From Cycas panzhihuaensis (Eukaryota; Cycadophyta), in contig CM041465.1 in assembly GCA_023213395.1 (NCBI GenBank), positions 172,367,741 through 172,431,740 on the forward strand: a stretch of 64,000 bases of DNA, given 5' to 3'. Position numbers and translations under genes: made by a program. Under the pieces are notes generated by a model that saw only the letters and a program-made list of their open reading frames with translations, had not been told where the DNA came from and did no database searches. This document shows positions 42,912-54,271 of this stretch, one piece after another. Position 1 is the first letter of the stretch, and each line of letters opens with the position of its first letter.

Positions 42912-43130
42912 TGTTGAAAAACCAGAGCAAAAAGTTGACAGAGGAAAGAATGTACATGATTCTATTGAGATTCAATTTGCTTAAATACACAAGAGTTATG
43001 TGATCGTTACAACCTACTAATGTAACCGATCACTCAGATTTTGCCAAGTGGCATTATCTCATGAGTACATTTATGGGTGGGTCTAACATGACCCCCCTTT
43101 CTATCCTAGATAAAACATTATATCTCAACA
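42912..43130 (-). repeat. Element I 3' LTR
   Basis: 219 bp; in minus orientation TGTTGAGATA to TTTTTCAACA. The PPT (minus AAGAGGGGG) abuts at 43131-43139. Confidence 0.95.
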
Positions 43131-44051
43131 CCCCCTCTTAATGTTTTATCTCTAAAAGTCCAATCTTGTCTCTCAAATATCTGAGCCTTTCTCTCCCAAG
43201 AGGTTTTGTCAAGATCCGCAACTTGTTCGGATGTCGGGCGAGATTCTAAGTCTATCTCTTTGTTCGCACTTTTTCTCTTATAAAGTGATGACGAACTTCA
43301 ATATGTTTTGTTCTTGCATGCAATTGGATTTTGGTTAGCTTGATGGCACTTTGGTTGTCACACTTTAGAGAAGTTGCTTCTTTCTCATTGTTGATTCAAA
43401 TCAAGCAAGAGTTGTCTTAACCGGATGGCTTCACGGAGTTCTTGATGTGGCTGCTTTATATTCTACTTCTGTAGAGGAGAGAGCCACTGTTGCTTGTTTC
43501 TTACTGCACCATGAGATTGCTGAAGCTCCTAAGAAAAAACAATATCCACTTGTGGATTTCCTTTGTTCTTTGTCGCCTGCCTAGTCTGAGTCGCAATACC
43601 CTGTTATTTTGATTGGATGCCCCCTTGAATATACTAATTTGAGATCTGTTGTTCCTTTGAGATATCTCAGAATTCTTTTGCGGCTTGCCGTTGTCTCGAC
43701 TTTGGATTACGCATATATCTTGATATTAGTCCTACTGAGTAGGATATGTCAGGCCTAGTAGCTGTCAGATAAATCAGACTTCCAATCATTTGCTCGCATG
43801 GTAACATCGCATCTTTTCCATACCGCTCACCGCCGATCGCAATTTGTTTCCATGGGGGTGGTGCATGGATTGCAATTCTCCATCTGGAATCGAACAAGCA
43901 GATTTTTGATGTAGTTGCTTTGGGACAAAGTTATGTAGTTTTGGTGTTGACCTATCTCCAGTCCCAAGTAATAATTTAGTGAACCCAAATCTGTCATTTC
44001 AAATTTACTTTGAAGTTGACTTTTGATCCACTTGATTCCTTCTCGCATCAT
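43131..44051 (-). pseudogene. Element I RNase H and RT connection
   Basis: From 44051: QLQSKFEMTDLGSLNYYLGL, ISYSVGLISRYMRNPKSRQ in 43897-43667, then a scrambled stretch to 43131 whose frames still show a polypurine-adjacent RNase H tail. Stops and shifts are frequent and the DSDW segment is not clearly readable. Copia subfamily as element A, not as B, F and G. Confidence 0.75.
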
Positions 44052-44410
44052 TCCCGAAGAAGCATATCATCCACATAAACAACAATTATTGTTATCTTGT
44101 TGTTTGTTTTCCTTATGTATAGACGGAGTCTCATACATAATCGAATAAACTTATTTTCTTCAAGAAAGTGATCTAGTTTTGCATACCAGGCACGCGGTGC
44201 TTGTTTTAGACCATACAAAGCCTTTTTCAATTTGCAGACTAGATTTTCTTTTCCCTGTTCTGCATATCCATCTGGTTGTTGCATATAAACCTCTTCTTCT
44301 AGTTCACCGTTTAGGAATGCACTCTTTACATCCATCTGAGAGATTCCCAGCAGCCCAAGGCTATCGTCCTTCTTGTGTTCAACTTTACTCTTTGAGAGAA
44401 AGTCTCATCA
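44048..44410 (-). pseudogene. Element I reverse transcriptase core
   Basis: 44335-44048: [40 protein letters not shown], and the catalytic motif in VVYVDDMLLRE, all in one open frame of 95 codons. The upstream ETFSPVA block lies across a shift at 44340-44410. Confidence 0.88.
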
Positions 44411-45178
44411 AAATCTATGCCCGCAGCTTTGGGTGTATCCCTTTGCAACTAACCTTGCTTTGTGTTTCTCAATTTTGCCATCGACTCCTCTCTTTGTTTT
44501 GTAGACCCATTTGCAATTCACAATGGATTTATTAGCAGGTAGTTCCACTAATTCCCATGTTTGATTCTTCTTGATTGAATTTATTTCATTGTCCATTGCT
44601 TCTCTCCATTCTAAATGATCTTTTGCTTCTTCAAAATTCTGTGGTTCAACCTTGCTCAGAAGAGCTTTTGGCCTTTGCCCTCGCGTTTTCTGTTCTAATA
44701 TATTTCCTTCTTCAACAGTTTTGATATACCATTTCGGCAATTTCTTTTGTTTCTGTGGACCTTCCTTCTCGACGGTGTTTCCCTGACCAGTAGATGATGA
44801 TGGATCTTCCTTTTCAATGGTGTCTCCCTGACTAACTGGTGATAATGAATCAACTTGTCCTTCTTCAGAAGTGATTTCTAGATCATTTCCTTTTTCAGTT
44901 TCTTGATTTTCTGAAGTAATTTCTGACTGATTTTCCTCCTCATCTTCTTGCATTACCCTGTGTTTGGCAGTTTCTTGTTCCTTTTCATTTTCTATTACAT
45001 TAATTTGTGAAGATTCATCTGAACTATCTTCATTAAAGATGACATCTCTACTTACATAGATTCTATTTGTTTTTGGATCTATGCACTTATATGCCTTTGA
45101 ATTTTTACTGTATCCTATCAAGATACATTCTATGCTTTTTGCATCTAATTTGGATCTTCTTTTATCAGGAATATGCAC
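44408..45178 (-). pseudogene. Element I integrase C-terminus and start of RT
   Basis: 256 open codons: MHIPDKRRSKLDAKSIECIL, GYSKNSKAYKCIDPKTNRIY, SRDVIFNEDSS, an acidic linker with a repeated SPVSQGDTIEKEDP/STGQGNTVEKEGP unit, then KLPKWYIKTVEEGN and ELVELPANKSIVNCKWVYK of RT. It ends with a frameshift after AKGYTQ. The best preserved piece of this element. Confidence 0.9.
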
Positions 45179-46046
45179 AAATGCTTGACTACCAAATACT
45201 TTAAGAAGACTTACATCGTGTTACATCTGTCCAAGCTTCTTCCGGAGTGATGTTCTTCAATGTTCGGGACTTGCTTATCAAATAGCATGTCTTGCCGATC
45301 GCTTCCAATATGTCTTGGATATTTTTGTTCCATACATCATGCTTGAGCCATTTCCATCAAAGTTCTATTCTTTCTCTCGGCTACTCCATTTGATTGAGGA
45401 GTATAAGGAGTTGTAACTTGTCTACAATTCCTCTGTACTTGCGGTAATTTAGAAACTCGTTTGACAAATATTCTCCTCCTCCATCCGACTGATGCATTTG
45501 ATTTTCATTCCCGATTCCAACTCAACCACGCCTTAAATTCTTTAAATGTTTCAAAGACTTGATTTATTATGTAAAAATATACCCATACCTTTCGGTGAAG
45601 TCATCAATGAAAGTTAAGAAATATCTCGCATCCATTAATTGATAGAGGTGAAATTGGGCCACGATGTCATGTGTATCAATTCTAGTTTGACCGAGATTTC
45701 CAAGTGCTTTCCATAAAAGGAAGTCTATGCTGTTTCCCAAGTTGACAACCTTTACAAACAAATGTATCTGAAGAAATATTAGGCAAACCATTTACCATTT
45801 CTGACTTTTCCATCTGTTTAAGTGTGTCAATTGAGAGATGTCCATACCTTAAATGCCATACTTTATTATTAGATTTAAAAGCAGTACAAGCTTTTCTTCC
45901 AAGCAAGGAAGTACAGGGTTTGACAGAAGTTTGTAAAGGTCATTGCATCTGACCCCTTTTCCAACAAGCTTCCCATCTTTTTTCATGTCCAAAATGTGGC
46001 AATTCCCTTCTTCATCAAAAATGGTTCTCAACCCCTTTTTGCTTAG
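45179..46046 (-). pseudogene. Element I GAG-pre-integrase and integrase core
   Basis: 46031-45849: DEEGNCHILDMKKDGKLVGK; 45906-45682: KVWHLRYGHLSIDTLKQMEK and the Cys pair in CKGCQLGKQH, so the H2C2 module is complete. 45791-45567 continues RYFLTFIDDFTERYGYIF (core). The catalytic Glu context NGVAERKNRT is readable minus near 45390-45360 and intact. Several shifts split the domain. Confidence 0.85.
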
Positions 46047-46895
46047 TTAAGAAACAGAGAGAAGGTTCATCTTCAGATCTGGTACAAACAGAACATTTCC
46101 AATTTTTCTTTCATTTCCATTCAGGTTTACAGAAATAGTTCCAATCCCTTTTATGTTAAGGGAGTACTTGTCACCCAGCTCCACTGATTTGTCCATATTG
46201 TATGGATTCATGGTTTGAAACCATTCTTCCCGACTTGTCATGTGTTTAGAAGCTCCTGAGTCTATGTACCATATGTCTTTGTCTTTCATTCCTGTAACCA
46301 ACGCTGTGATGAAGGTGCTTTCCTCTTCTTCTTCTTCTTCTTCCTTTTCTTTGATGTATCCACCAATAGGTCGCTTTCCTTTATAAATTTCACTTCTTCT
46401 TTGTGGACACGATATGGGTAGTGTCCACTTTGTCCGCAGATGCGATATGTCGAAGATTACGCAATTCTTGGCGAAATGTCCAGTCCCACGCTTGTAACAT
46501 ATTCTATTTTCTCTGCTGCGTCCTCGCCCTCTGGAGTTTGACCACCGTCCTCGTCCTCTGGAATCTGGCATTCTGTTTGGTCCTCGAAATTGTTGTCTTC
46601 CTCTTGGCCCGAGATTCACCGATGCAAATGCGTCCTCCAATCCCGCCGTGTTTTCGTATCTTTTGTTTCTTTGTTCCTGTCTCAGCAGCAGACCTGTCAA
46701 TTCATCAAGTGTTAATTTGTCTAGCCTATCACTATCAGTGATGGTGTTGACAATTGTATCAAATGACTTTGGCAATCTTGCCGTTACAATTTCTACAAGA
46801 TCTTGTTCGGATATTACGCCTCCAGCACTCAAGAGATTATTTCTCACAGTGATGATTTTATGCATGAAATCTTCTACTTCTTCATTTTCCTTCAT
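46047..46895 (-). pseudogene. Element I Gag C-terminus and protease
   Basis: 282 open codons: MKENEEVEDFMHKIITVRNN, ARLPKSFDTIVNTITDSDRL, LLLRQEQRNKRYE, then an Arg/Gly-rich stretch. The knuckle CYKRGTGHFAKNC has Arg in place of the second Cys. A Glu-rich run precedes the protease: DIWYIDSGASKHMTS, catalytic DSGA intact, and IGNVLFVPDLKMNLLSVS. The upstream part of gag is in another frame. Confidence 0.9.
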
Positions 46896-47238
46896 GTGAA
46901 GTTTATACTGACTGCCTTTGAGTGCAATTATTCTCGCCTTGTTCTTTTGCCCGTATAAATTCTCCAGACATTTCCAGATTTCAAAAGCCTCATTCAGTTT
47001 TTCGACATAAATGAGAATGTAATCAAATAGACATTTTTAAAATGAGACTACCCATGTTGTTTCTTTCGATCCAACTTCCCAACTTATCATCACCAGTGGG
47101 TTGACGTTTCTCTATCCCTTCAGTGATTTCCCAGGCATTTTTCATTCTCAGAATGGTTTCCATTTTAATTTTCCACACATGGTAATTTGAACCAATCAAT
47201 TTTTCTGGTTCAGACAGAGTGATGAGAGAGGAAGACAT
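46896..47238 (-). pseudogene. Element I Gag N-terminus
   Basis: It starts MSSSLITLSEPEKLIGSNYH and continues VWKIKMETILRMKNAWEITE, the usual copia Gag start; similar in design to element A Gag (NYDIWKIKIKTLLRAKNAWK). Ends at a stop at 47023-47025; the middle of Gag to 46896 is in shifted frames. Confidence 0.85.
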
Positions 47239-47888
47239 ATTTTTTTAGGTCAAAACACATTCTAGAGGCCCGTCTGCATAAATATCTGAAATTCCATACA
47301 AAACCCTAGTTGTACGGCAAAAAATGAAATGCACCTCAAAATGTAGGTATCTCAGGTACTGCTCGATCCAAGACGGATTCTCAAAATTCTTTCAAACGAG
47401 AGAAATGGGTTTGATGGAAAAGCGGCTAGGGCAAATTTCGGATTTGAGAGAAAATCAAAATTACTTGAATTAAATCCTTGAATCGAGTTGCAAACTTTAA
47501 GCATCACTACTGGAAGATTTGGGATGATTTTACCCGATTTACAAGCAAATCGATGAGATTTCCGAGAAAATCTCTTGAAAATGCGCGACCGGTTCGGGGG
47601 CTTTTGGCTGCAAAACGACCTCGCACGGACTCGCTCGGAAGAAAAGTATGCTCGCCTTCGGATCTACCTCCCCACAAAATTTCGCTCGATCCAAGTACTT
47701 TGAAATTTTGCCGTCCGCATAATTCCGCAGTGTCCGCAGTTCCGTATAATCAAGAAATCTGTGATCTTTAACTTTCAAAGGACCTGCTCATCGCTTTTAT
47801 CTTCTTTTGCACTCTTGACTGCGATAACTTGACAGAAGGAATTCACCAGAAGAAGAGGGAACAGATTAAGCAGACTGCTCTGATACCA
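47239..47888 (-). other. Element I leader and primer site
   Basis: 650 bp of leader without an ORF of note. PBS at 47877-47888, minus TGGTATCAGAGC, directly against the LTR. Confidence 0.85.
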
Positions 47889-48107
47889 TGTTGAAAAACC
47901 AGAGCAAAAAGTTGACAGAGGAAAGAATGTACATGATTCTATTGAGATTCAATTTGCTTAAATACACAAGAGTTATGTGATGGTTACAACCTACTAATGT
48001 AACCGATCACTCAGATTCTGCCAAGTGGCATTATCTCATGAGTACATTTATGGGTGGGTCTAACATGACCCCCCTTTCTATCCTAGATAAAACATTATAT
48101 CTCAACA
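47889..48107 (-). repeat. Element I 5' LTR
   Basis: 219 bp; two differences from the 3' LTR by eye (C/G near position 95 and T/C near position 133 of the LTR). Confidence 0.95.
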
Positions 48108-48348
48108 ATAGAGTATAAGGTTAAGGGTTAAGGAGGATAAGAATATGGGATTGGGTAGCTTAGCGGCAAAATAATATAATAATGTGTGGCCCTCTTATAA
48201 ATAAGGCATCCCCCATCTTATGTAGGACAAACTTAATATATTTTTAATACAATCTATTAGGGTTTGCTTTGGTACCCCTTTTGGTGATCTTTTTGTCTTT
48301 TGGCTTCTTTCCTTGTGCTCTTGTGGTTACAGGAGTTGACCTGTAACA
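48108..48348 (+). repeat. Element H 3' LTR, second segment
   Basis: Begins with the second copy of ATAGA (48108-48112) and runs to CTGTAACA; completes the 265-bp LTR started at 42883. The AAAGT duplication follows. Confidence 0.92.
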
Positions 48349-48353
48349 AAAGT

Positions 48354-49249
48354 TCTGTTCATTCTTTCGGAGACTCCATTTTGTTGAGGAATGTGAGAAA
48401 TAGTCAGTTGTCTCTAAATGCCATTATCCTTGCAGAATTGGGTGAATTCATTTGAAGTAAATTCACCTCCATTGTCTATCCTTAATGTTTTGATAGAGTG
48501 GCCAGACTCGTTCTCTACTTCAAGCTTGAATTCTTTGAATTTGGAAAATGCTTCAGACTTGTGCTTGATGAAGTAGACCCAGACTTTATGAGAAAAGTCA
48601 TCAATGAAGGAGATGTAGTACAAAGCTCCTTTAAAAGATGCGGTGGACATAGGTCCACACAAATCTGAGTGTACCAGCTACAAAGGATGTGATGCACGCC
48701 ATGCTTTGCCTTTAGGGAAAAGCAAGCGATGTTGAGTCCCCATTATGCACTCTTCACAAAGACATTTTGTGCCATAGATATTTAGAAGCCATGTACCATG
48801 TTGTTGTTAATCATCTGTTTGAGATTGTCTAAGCTCAAATGGCCTAAACGTTGATGCCAAAGTTGCATCTTGGAAAAGTGTGGAGTGACAATCGAACCAG
48901 AGTAAGCAGAATCAAGTGTTATATTATTAGCATCTAATTTGTAGAGGCCTTGATCCTCATATCCAACAACTACTACTTGATCATCTTTGTCACTTATTAC
49001 ACATTTCCCATTTCTAAACAAGATGCTCATCTGTTGCTTGTCCAACTTGCTAACAGATAGCAAGTTCTTGTCCATAGAAGGTATAAAGTAGGCATTGCCA
49101 TTGGGAAATGAAGAGGAAGGATTAGAAGAAGAGTGAAATGGAGCTATTGTGCCTATTCCAGAAATCTTGACAGATTGATTGTTGCCCAAGGTCACTGATT
49201 GACCTTGTCCTTCCTTGATGTCGCAAAGGAGTTCTTCACTCCCAGTCAT
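48354..49249 (-). pseudogene. Element F GAG-pre-integrase and integrase core
   Basis: 49249-48782 begins MTGSEELLCDIKEGQGQSVT (end of protease) and runs through LYKLDANNITLDSAY and LWHQRLGHLSLDNLKQM to a frame break at HGF. 48662-48414: MCGPMSTASFKGALYYISFI and the second Asp in LRIDNGGEF; TAG at 48414. The catalytic Glu (GVSERMNRT) is intact just before element H. The Cys pair of the zinc module is in a shifted frame, and its second residue group reads CEECIMG. Confidence 0.88.
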
Positions 49250-50315
49250 GTGTTGTGAAGCTCCAGAATCAATGATCCAAGTTTCATCAACCTTGGATGA
49301 TTGATAAACACAAAACAGTTTATCTTCATCTGCAAACTGATTGAAGTGATCTTGATTGCCACCTCTAAAACTCCCCCTTCCTCTTTGACCTCCTCGATAG
49401 GCACCTCGATTTGGTCGAGGGGGTTGTTACTCTTCAATTTAGGAATCTTTGTTGGTATTGCTGACGTGGTTGCTGTTGTCTCTTATTTTGTTGACGTGGC
49501 TGCTGCTATTAACGTAGATCTGCTTGCTTCTTCCTACAATCAAGTGCTATGTGGCCAAGTTTGCCACAATAATGACACATAACATTGGTTTTTGAAGAAC
49601 CAATGTTCATGTTTCCAAACTGCTTTGAGAGTGCAGGTTTGGGATTCTGCTTGGCCTTTGATTTGGCCGTGAATGCACCTGATGTAGATGGTTCCTCCTC
49701 ATTATCCTTGGTGTAGATTTGTTCTTCTTGAAGCAATAAACTTTCAAATTCGTTGAATGACATTCTTTTGAGAGAACCATCTCTTGTAGTAGACGATATA
49801 AAGCCATTGTAGTCCTTTGGCAAAGCTTTGGTGATAAATGTGATAAGTTCATCTCTTGTTGTTGGACTACCTAGTGTATTCAACTCATTACATACCTCCT
49901 TGATGGAGGAAAGAAAAGCCAACATAGGCTTGACAAACTTAACAAAATACAACTTGGCTTTTACCATTAAAATGCGAGCTTCATCTCGCCTTTCATACAA
50001 AGAGGACTAAATGTCCCAAGCTTCCTTAAAAGTTTTTACACTCACAATGTTTTGATCCACATGTACATCAACAATCATATGAAGGAATGCCAAAGTGATT
50101 TCAACTTTCGCTTCCCAAGCAGCAACAAAAGCATCATCAGGTTGAACAGTTACATTGCCATTGACAATAGTGCAAAGTTGGGGTATTCTTCCATAAACAT
50201 AACCCCAAAATTCATTCATGATCAACAGATTCTGAGTGGTCTCTTTCCATTCTTGATAGTTATCTTGACCTGTTAGTCTAATAGTGCATGCATTAAGCAT
50301 GTTAATAGCAGCCAT
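49250..50315 (-). pseudogene. Element F Gag and start of protease
   Basis: MAAINMLNACTIRLTGQDNY at 50315 fixes the start. One TAG (50007-50009, DI*SSL) splits two in-frame stretches, 50315-50007 and 50000-49509. Intact knuckle CHYCGKLGHIALDC near 49580-49540. A stop at 49509 and a one-base shift in the Gln/Arg-rich tail (about 49440) precede the protease, whose DSGASQHM motif at about 49275-49250 is intact. Confidence 0.9.
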
Positions 50316-52825
50316 GTTTCAGTTGTAAGGCTTGAAGCTAGCAAATAACTTGGAAACTCAAAGCTTTCGTCGCTTAAGTTCCACCTTCTAACGAAACCAA
50401 CAGTTCTGATCTTACTAGAAGATCCAACAACCGAATGGAATGATGAGGGGTGGAGGACCAGGCTATGGAGTTGGTCCAACCCTGATCCATAGAAGAGATC
50501 CAACAGTTGGCCAAGTTAAATCTAGGACAAGGCAGGTAGGATTGATCTGCATGGACGTACCATGCTTTCCCTGGGATTCATAGCCCCAATAACACCCTTT
50601 TTGAACCTCCTTTCCCTCAAGCAACCTTAATTGTCGTGCATTGGCTGTACGGTCGATTGGTCCCCTAGGGAATGCACCAAGCTTAAGGTTACTTCAGAGG
50701 CAAGGTTTGAACTTTTTTCGGGCCTCTCCAACAAGATTTTTAAGTCACTTTTTAGAAGGTTAAAGTGAACTTAGATTTATTTTACTTGGATGATGTACTT
50801 ATGAAAGTGCTTGATTAAACTTACAATGAAAATAGGCTTCAAAAGAAGCAAATTTAGTACATCAATATGAACACTTAAAGTGTTGTTACAATGAGCACTT
50901 AATGAAGTGTAGTGCTTATGCAGATCCAAGTAAAAACCAGATGCTTGAGTACAATGAGTTTTGCAAAAAAAAATACTTTGAAAATGTGCTTAAGTACTCA
51001 ATGAAGCAAAGCAAAACTTTGTGATGAAGATACAAATGGGTTCCTTTTAATGCTCAAAAGTGAAGGTAAGAGAACCACTTGCAAAATAGGACACCAAGCA
51101 CCAAGTGTTGGGACTTTAAAAATAGTCCCAACGATCAGAAAATGAAGTGATTTTATCAAGTACAAAGTATTTTTGAGCCCCTTTTGTGACTAAGGGCAAT
51201 AGGTCACCATGCAAGGTGCCTTAAAGAAGTGTTTGAAATAGTGATAAATATCACTTTTACAATATGCAGACACTTAGAATCACTTCACCCAAGCTAATTA
51301 ACACTTATGCATCATTAATTAAGTGTTAAAAAAAGCTTAAAGAGCCAAAAAAACCAAAGGCTAAAATTTGAAAATTTTTATTTTGCAACTTGAGCAATAA
51401 GGACACCATGTAGGGAGCCTTTGAAAAATACTTAAACAAGAGTATTTTAAGTCTTCAGAGAAGTGAGTTTGAGTTAGTATTAGTGATTTAATGAGATCAC
51501 TCAATACTTAGAAGATTTTTAGCTCCAAATGTACAAAAAAAGATGATTTTTCTCTTAAGAAAATTTAAACTAAGGTCACTATGCAAAGTGCCTTGACTAG
51601 AAAAATGACTTAATAAAGAGAAAAAATCACTTTTGATGTAGAAAAAACACTTAAAAAGCTTTGATTTAGTCTTTTATTTACTGAAGTGAAGTCAAAAAAA
51701 AAAGTTAAAAGACTGAAATCACTTGAAACCCTTTGATTTTGCTTAAAAAGTGAATTTAATGATTTTTTTAAAAGACTTAAAATAAACTTTAGAACAAGTT
51801 AAGTTATATAAAAGGGAATATTCAAGGAATATTCCAATGTGTATAACCTAAGTTCAAAAAGTAAAAGGTTCAAAATGAAATTTTTGAAAAGAAAAAAAAA
51901 AAGTTGAATTAGAATCTAGAACTACGGAGGAAATCAAAGCGGCCGTGGATGTTCAGGCGGAGAGAACTCCGCGTAAGAGCCGTGGATTGCTCTGAAACTC
52001 GAGGTGCAAGGGCGCCCAGATGATACAGTGGTTCAGCTCTAATTTGAGCTCATTCTGTCATTCGCAGAGAGAGAACGAGTCAGTTGTTCCTTTGGCAGGT
52101 CGCACAGGCAGCGTGAAGAGAAACAAGCAGCCGTACAACTATAAGGGTTTTGAGACCCTTCAACACTACATTAAAACCTTCTTTGAGGCTTGATACACCT
52201 GCTCAGTGAGTCAAACTTTGAACAGCCAGTCTAAATTGAAGAAAATGAGTGAAAAAACTCTGTTTTTGATGTAGAAATCACTAAGAACAGTGAAAAACCA
52301 ACTCAACTCTGCTAAGAAACATCTCATAACAGTTGCAGATTACAAATATGAGCTTGAGAGCTGATTTGTAGCCAAGAACAAACTAAATACAAACAATACT
52401 AAGGATTTGGAGTTCCTTAGTGGGGTTTAAGGGCTGAAAGTGGCCCAGAAATAGACCACAACCTGCAAAAGATCAATAGTTTGAAACAAACTTCATTAAT
52501 GAGTTTCAGAAAACTGCATAATATGCCAGCACCTGAATTATAAGAAGAATCAGCTTAAAATTTTTGATTTTTAGTGAAAAATCATGAAAAAACGTAAGTA
52601 CTCTTGCTCAAAACCCTTGAAGGTGATCTGAAAAAAAATTTCATATCTGAATATAGAGTGCTCTAGCCTTTAAAAATTACTCTAACAACTTGAACCTACA
52701 AGAAATGCTCTTCAAACAAACCTTGGATCGCCTTCGGAGGGCGAAGGTCGTCACCAAGGGTTTGTAGGCCTTCTTTGAATCTCCTTGAGCAAAGAACAAA
52801 GCGAGCAGGGAACTAGTCTCCTCTT
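50316..52825 (-). other. Element F long 5' leader
   Basis: 2.5 kb without a supported gene. GAGGC/GCCTC stem-loop at 50697-50726. Bulged-hairpin motifs (minus) at 51202-51220, 51401-51419 and 51574-51592, matching the three in element G in order and spacing. A more GC-rich block lies at about 51920-52110. Confidence 0.7.
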
Positions 52826-52837
52826 GCTCTGATACCA
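52826..52837 (-). other. Element F primer binding site
   Basis: Minus TGGTATCAGAGC, two bases from the LTR; initiator tRNA-Met type. Confidence 0.9.
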
Positions 52838-52839
52838 AA

Positions 52840-53394
52840 TGTGAAAAGAGGCCGAATGGCCTCACAGTCCCAAGATCTAGAAGCTAGGTTCACTCTAGTT
52901 CTAAAAAGCACAAATGCTAACAAGTATGATACTCTCAAGATGAAAAACATAAGCAAAACAAAGCATAAAGACGAAGGAGCAAGAGAATGATACAAAATGT
53001 GTGGGGTTGGAATTGGTCCAACCTCCAAATGAATAAACAGTTTGATTAGCAAACTAGCAGCATAACAATACAACTCCAACTCTCTTGTGAGACAATGTGG
53101 AGAGGTCTCATTATATAGAGAAAAGTGAGAGACCTAAGGCATTGGATGTTTGACAAGTGTCAAACATCCAAGGTACATGCCTTGCATGTAGGACATGTGT
53201 CCTTTTAGGGCTCTCATGTAAGCAAAAGTGCATGGGGGTCCATTTGACCCTTTAGTGACAACGTTGTGTCACTAGAAACAATGTGGGTGTGCACTTTATC
53301 ACTTAAGTGATAAGTCACCCCTAAAGTACAAAAGTACAAATATTACATGAAAAATAAAGTACATAATCTTAACATGTAAACATAAGGTTTAACA
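52840..53394 (-). repeat. Element F 5' LTR
   Basis: 555 bp, minus TGTTAAACC to TTTTCACA; carries the same four inverted repeats as element G. Followed by GATAG, the mutated target-site copy. Confidence 0.94.
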
Positions 53395-54271
53395 GATAGA
53401 TCTCGGACTTCTTCACTATTTCCTTGGCATGGAAGTGTGGCAGTAGCCAGGTCACATTTTCATTTCTCAAGCCAAATATACATGGAACATTTTGCAGCGA
53501 TTCAGAATGGAAGACTGCAAACTTTCACCGACACCCATGGAGACAGGTACTAAATTGTCGATGAATGAAGAAGGAAACACTGATTCCACCCTTTTCAGGC
53601 AACTAGTGGGTAGTCTCATCTACTTGACTAACACTAGACCTAACATTTCATATGCGGTTGGAATATGTTCGAGATATATGATCAGCACCAATCAGCGACA
53701 CTGGAATGCTGCAAAACGCATCCTCATATACCTAAAAGGTACTTTGCAGTATGGTCTTCAGTACACACGTAATGAGAGCTTCACACTGAAAGGGTTCTCA
53801 GATTCAGATTGGGTTGGATGCCAAGATAGCCAGAAATCCACCTCAGGATATTGTTTCAACCTTGGATTAGCTATTGTTTCATGGAGTTGCAAAAGGCAAC
53901 CAAATGTTATGCTTTCCTCCACTGAAGCAGAATACAAAGCTGCTATTAGCGCAGCATGTGAGGCTATTTAGCTCAGACGGATTCTTGAAGAGCTTGGACT
54001 TGAGCAAACACTCCCAATACCATTGTATTGTGACAATCAGAGTGTTATCAAGATTGCCAAGTATCCGGTATTTCATGCACACACCAAGCATATTGAGGTC
54101 CATCACCATTTTATCAAAGAGCATGTGCTGCAAGGTGAAATCGACCTCGTTTACAAGTCGACCAATCAATAGCTAGCCGACATCTTCGCCAAGCCACTTG
54201 GGAAAGAGAAGTTCGAGCATTTCAGAATCAGCCTCAACATTCGACTTAATGTTGTATCCATTCAGGGGGGG
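53395..54271 (+). pseudogene. Element D RT 3' end, RNase H and PPT
   Basis: Continues the RT cut at 18550: [13 protein letters not shown], then MQRFRMEDCKLSPTPMETGT (53492 onward), [58 protein letters not shown], stop at 53969-53971 (TAG for Trp), then KHIEVHHHFIKEHV and DIFAKPLGKEKF with another stop near 54168. RNase H is nearly complete. The purine tract before the LTR is TTCAGGGGGGGG (54261-54271). Confidence 0.92.

Larger units (their letters stand above)
42912..48107 (-). mobile_element. Element I: full-length Ty1/copia retrotransposon (5.2 kb), youngest in the nest
   Basis: LTRs 42912-43130 and 47889-48107, both 219 bp and different at only two positions by eye. Perfect target duplication ATAGA (42907-42911 and 48108-48112). 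Inserted into the 3' LTR of element H. Minus-strand order: LTR, PBS, leader, gag, protease, integrase, RT, RNase H, LTR. Despite near-identical LTRs, the coding region has many frameshifts and stops, so it may have been mobilised in trans. Confidence 0.96.
28816..48348 (+). mobile_element. Element H: non-autonomous LTR element with Gag-like ORF only (TR-GAG-like)
   Basis: 265-bp LTRs: 28816-29080, and 42883-42911 plus 48113-48348 (split by element I). Perfect target duplication AAAGT at 28811-28815 and 48349-48353. PBS and PPT show plus orientation. After removing J and I it is about 3.9 kb. It has no protease, integrase, RT or RNase H; the only protein with family resemblance is Gag-like (41744-42907). 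It sits in the integrase gene of element F right after the catalytic-Glu block. LTRs differ at about 12 of 265 positions by eye. Confidence 0.9.
18551..53394 (-). mobile_element. Element F: Ty1/copia retrotransposon hosting G, H, J and I
   Basis: Minus-strand LTRs at 18551-19129 (3') and 52840-53394 (5'), flanked by GACAG (18546-18550) and GATAG (53395-53399), one mismatch. Removing F restores the reading frame of element D's RT. F's own parts are 18551-19429, 27216-28815 and 48354-53394, about 7.5 kb. Gene order read right to left: LTR, PBS, 2.5-kb leader, gag, protease, integrase, RT, RNase H remnant, PPT, LTR. Confidence 0.93.
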
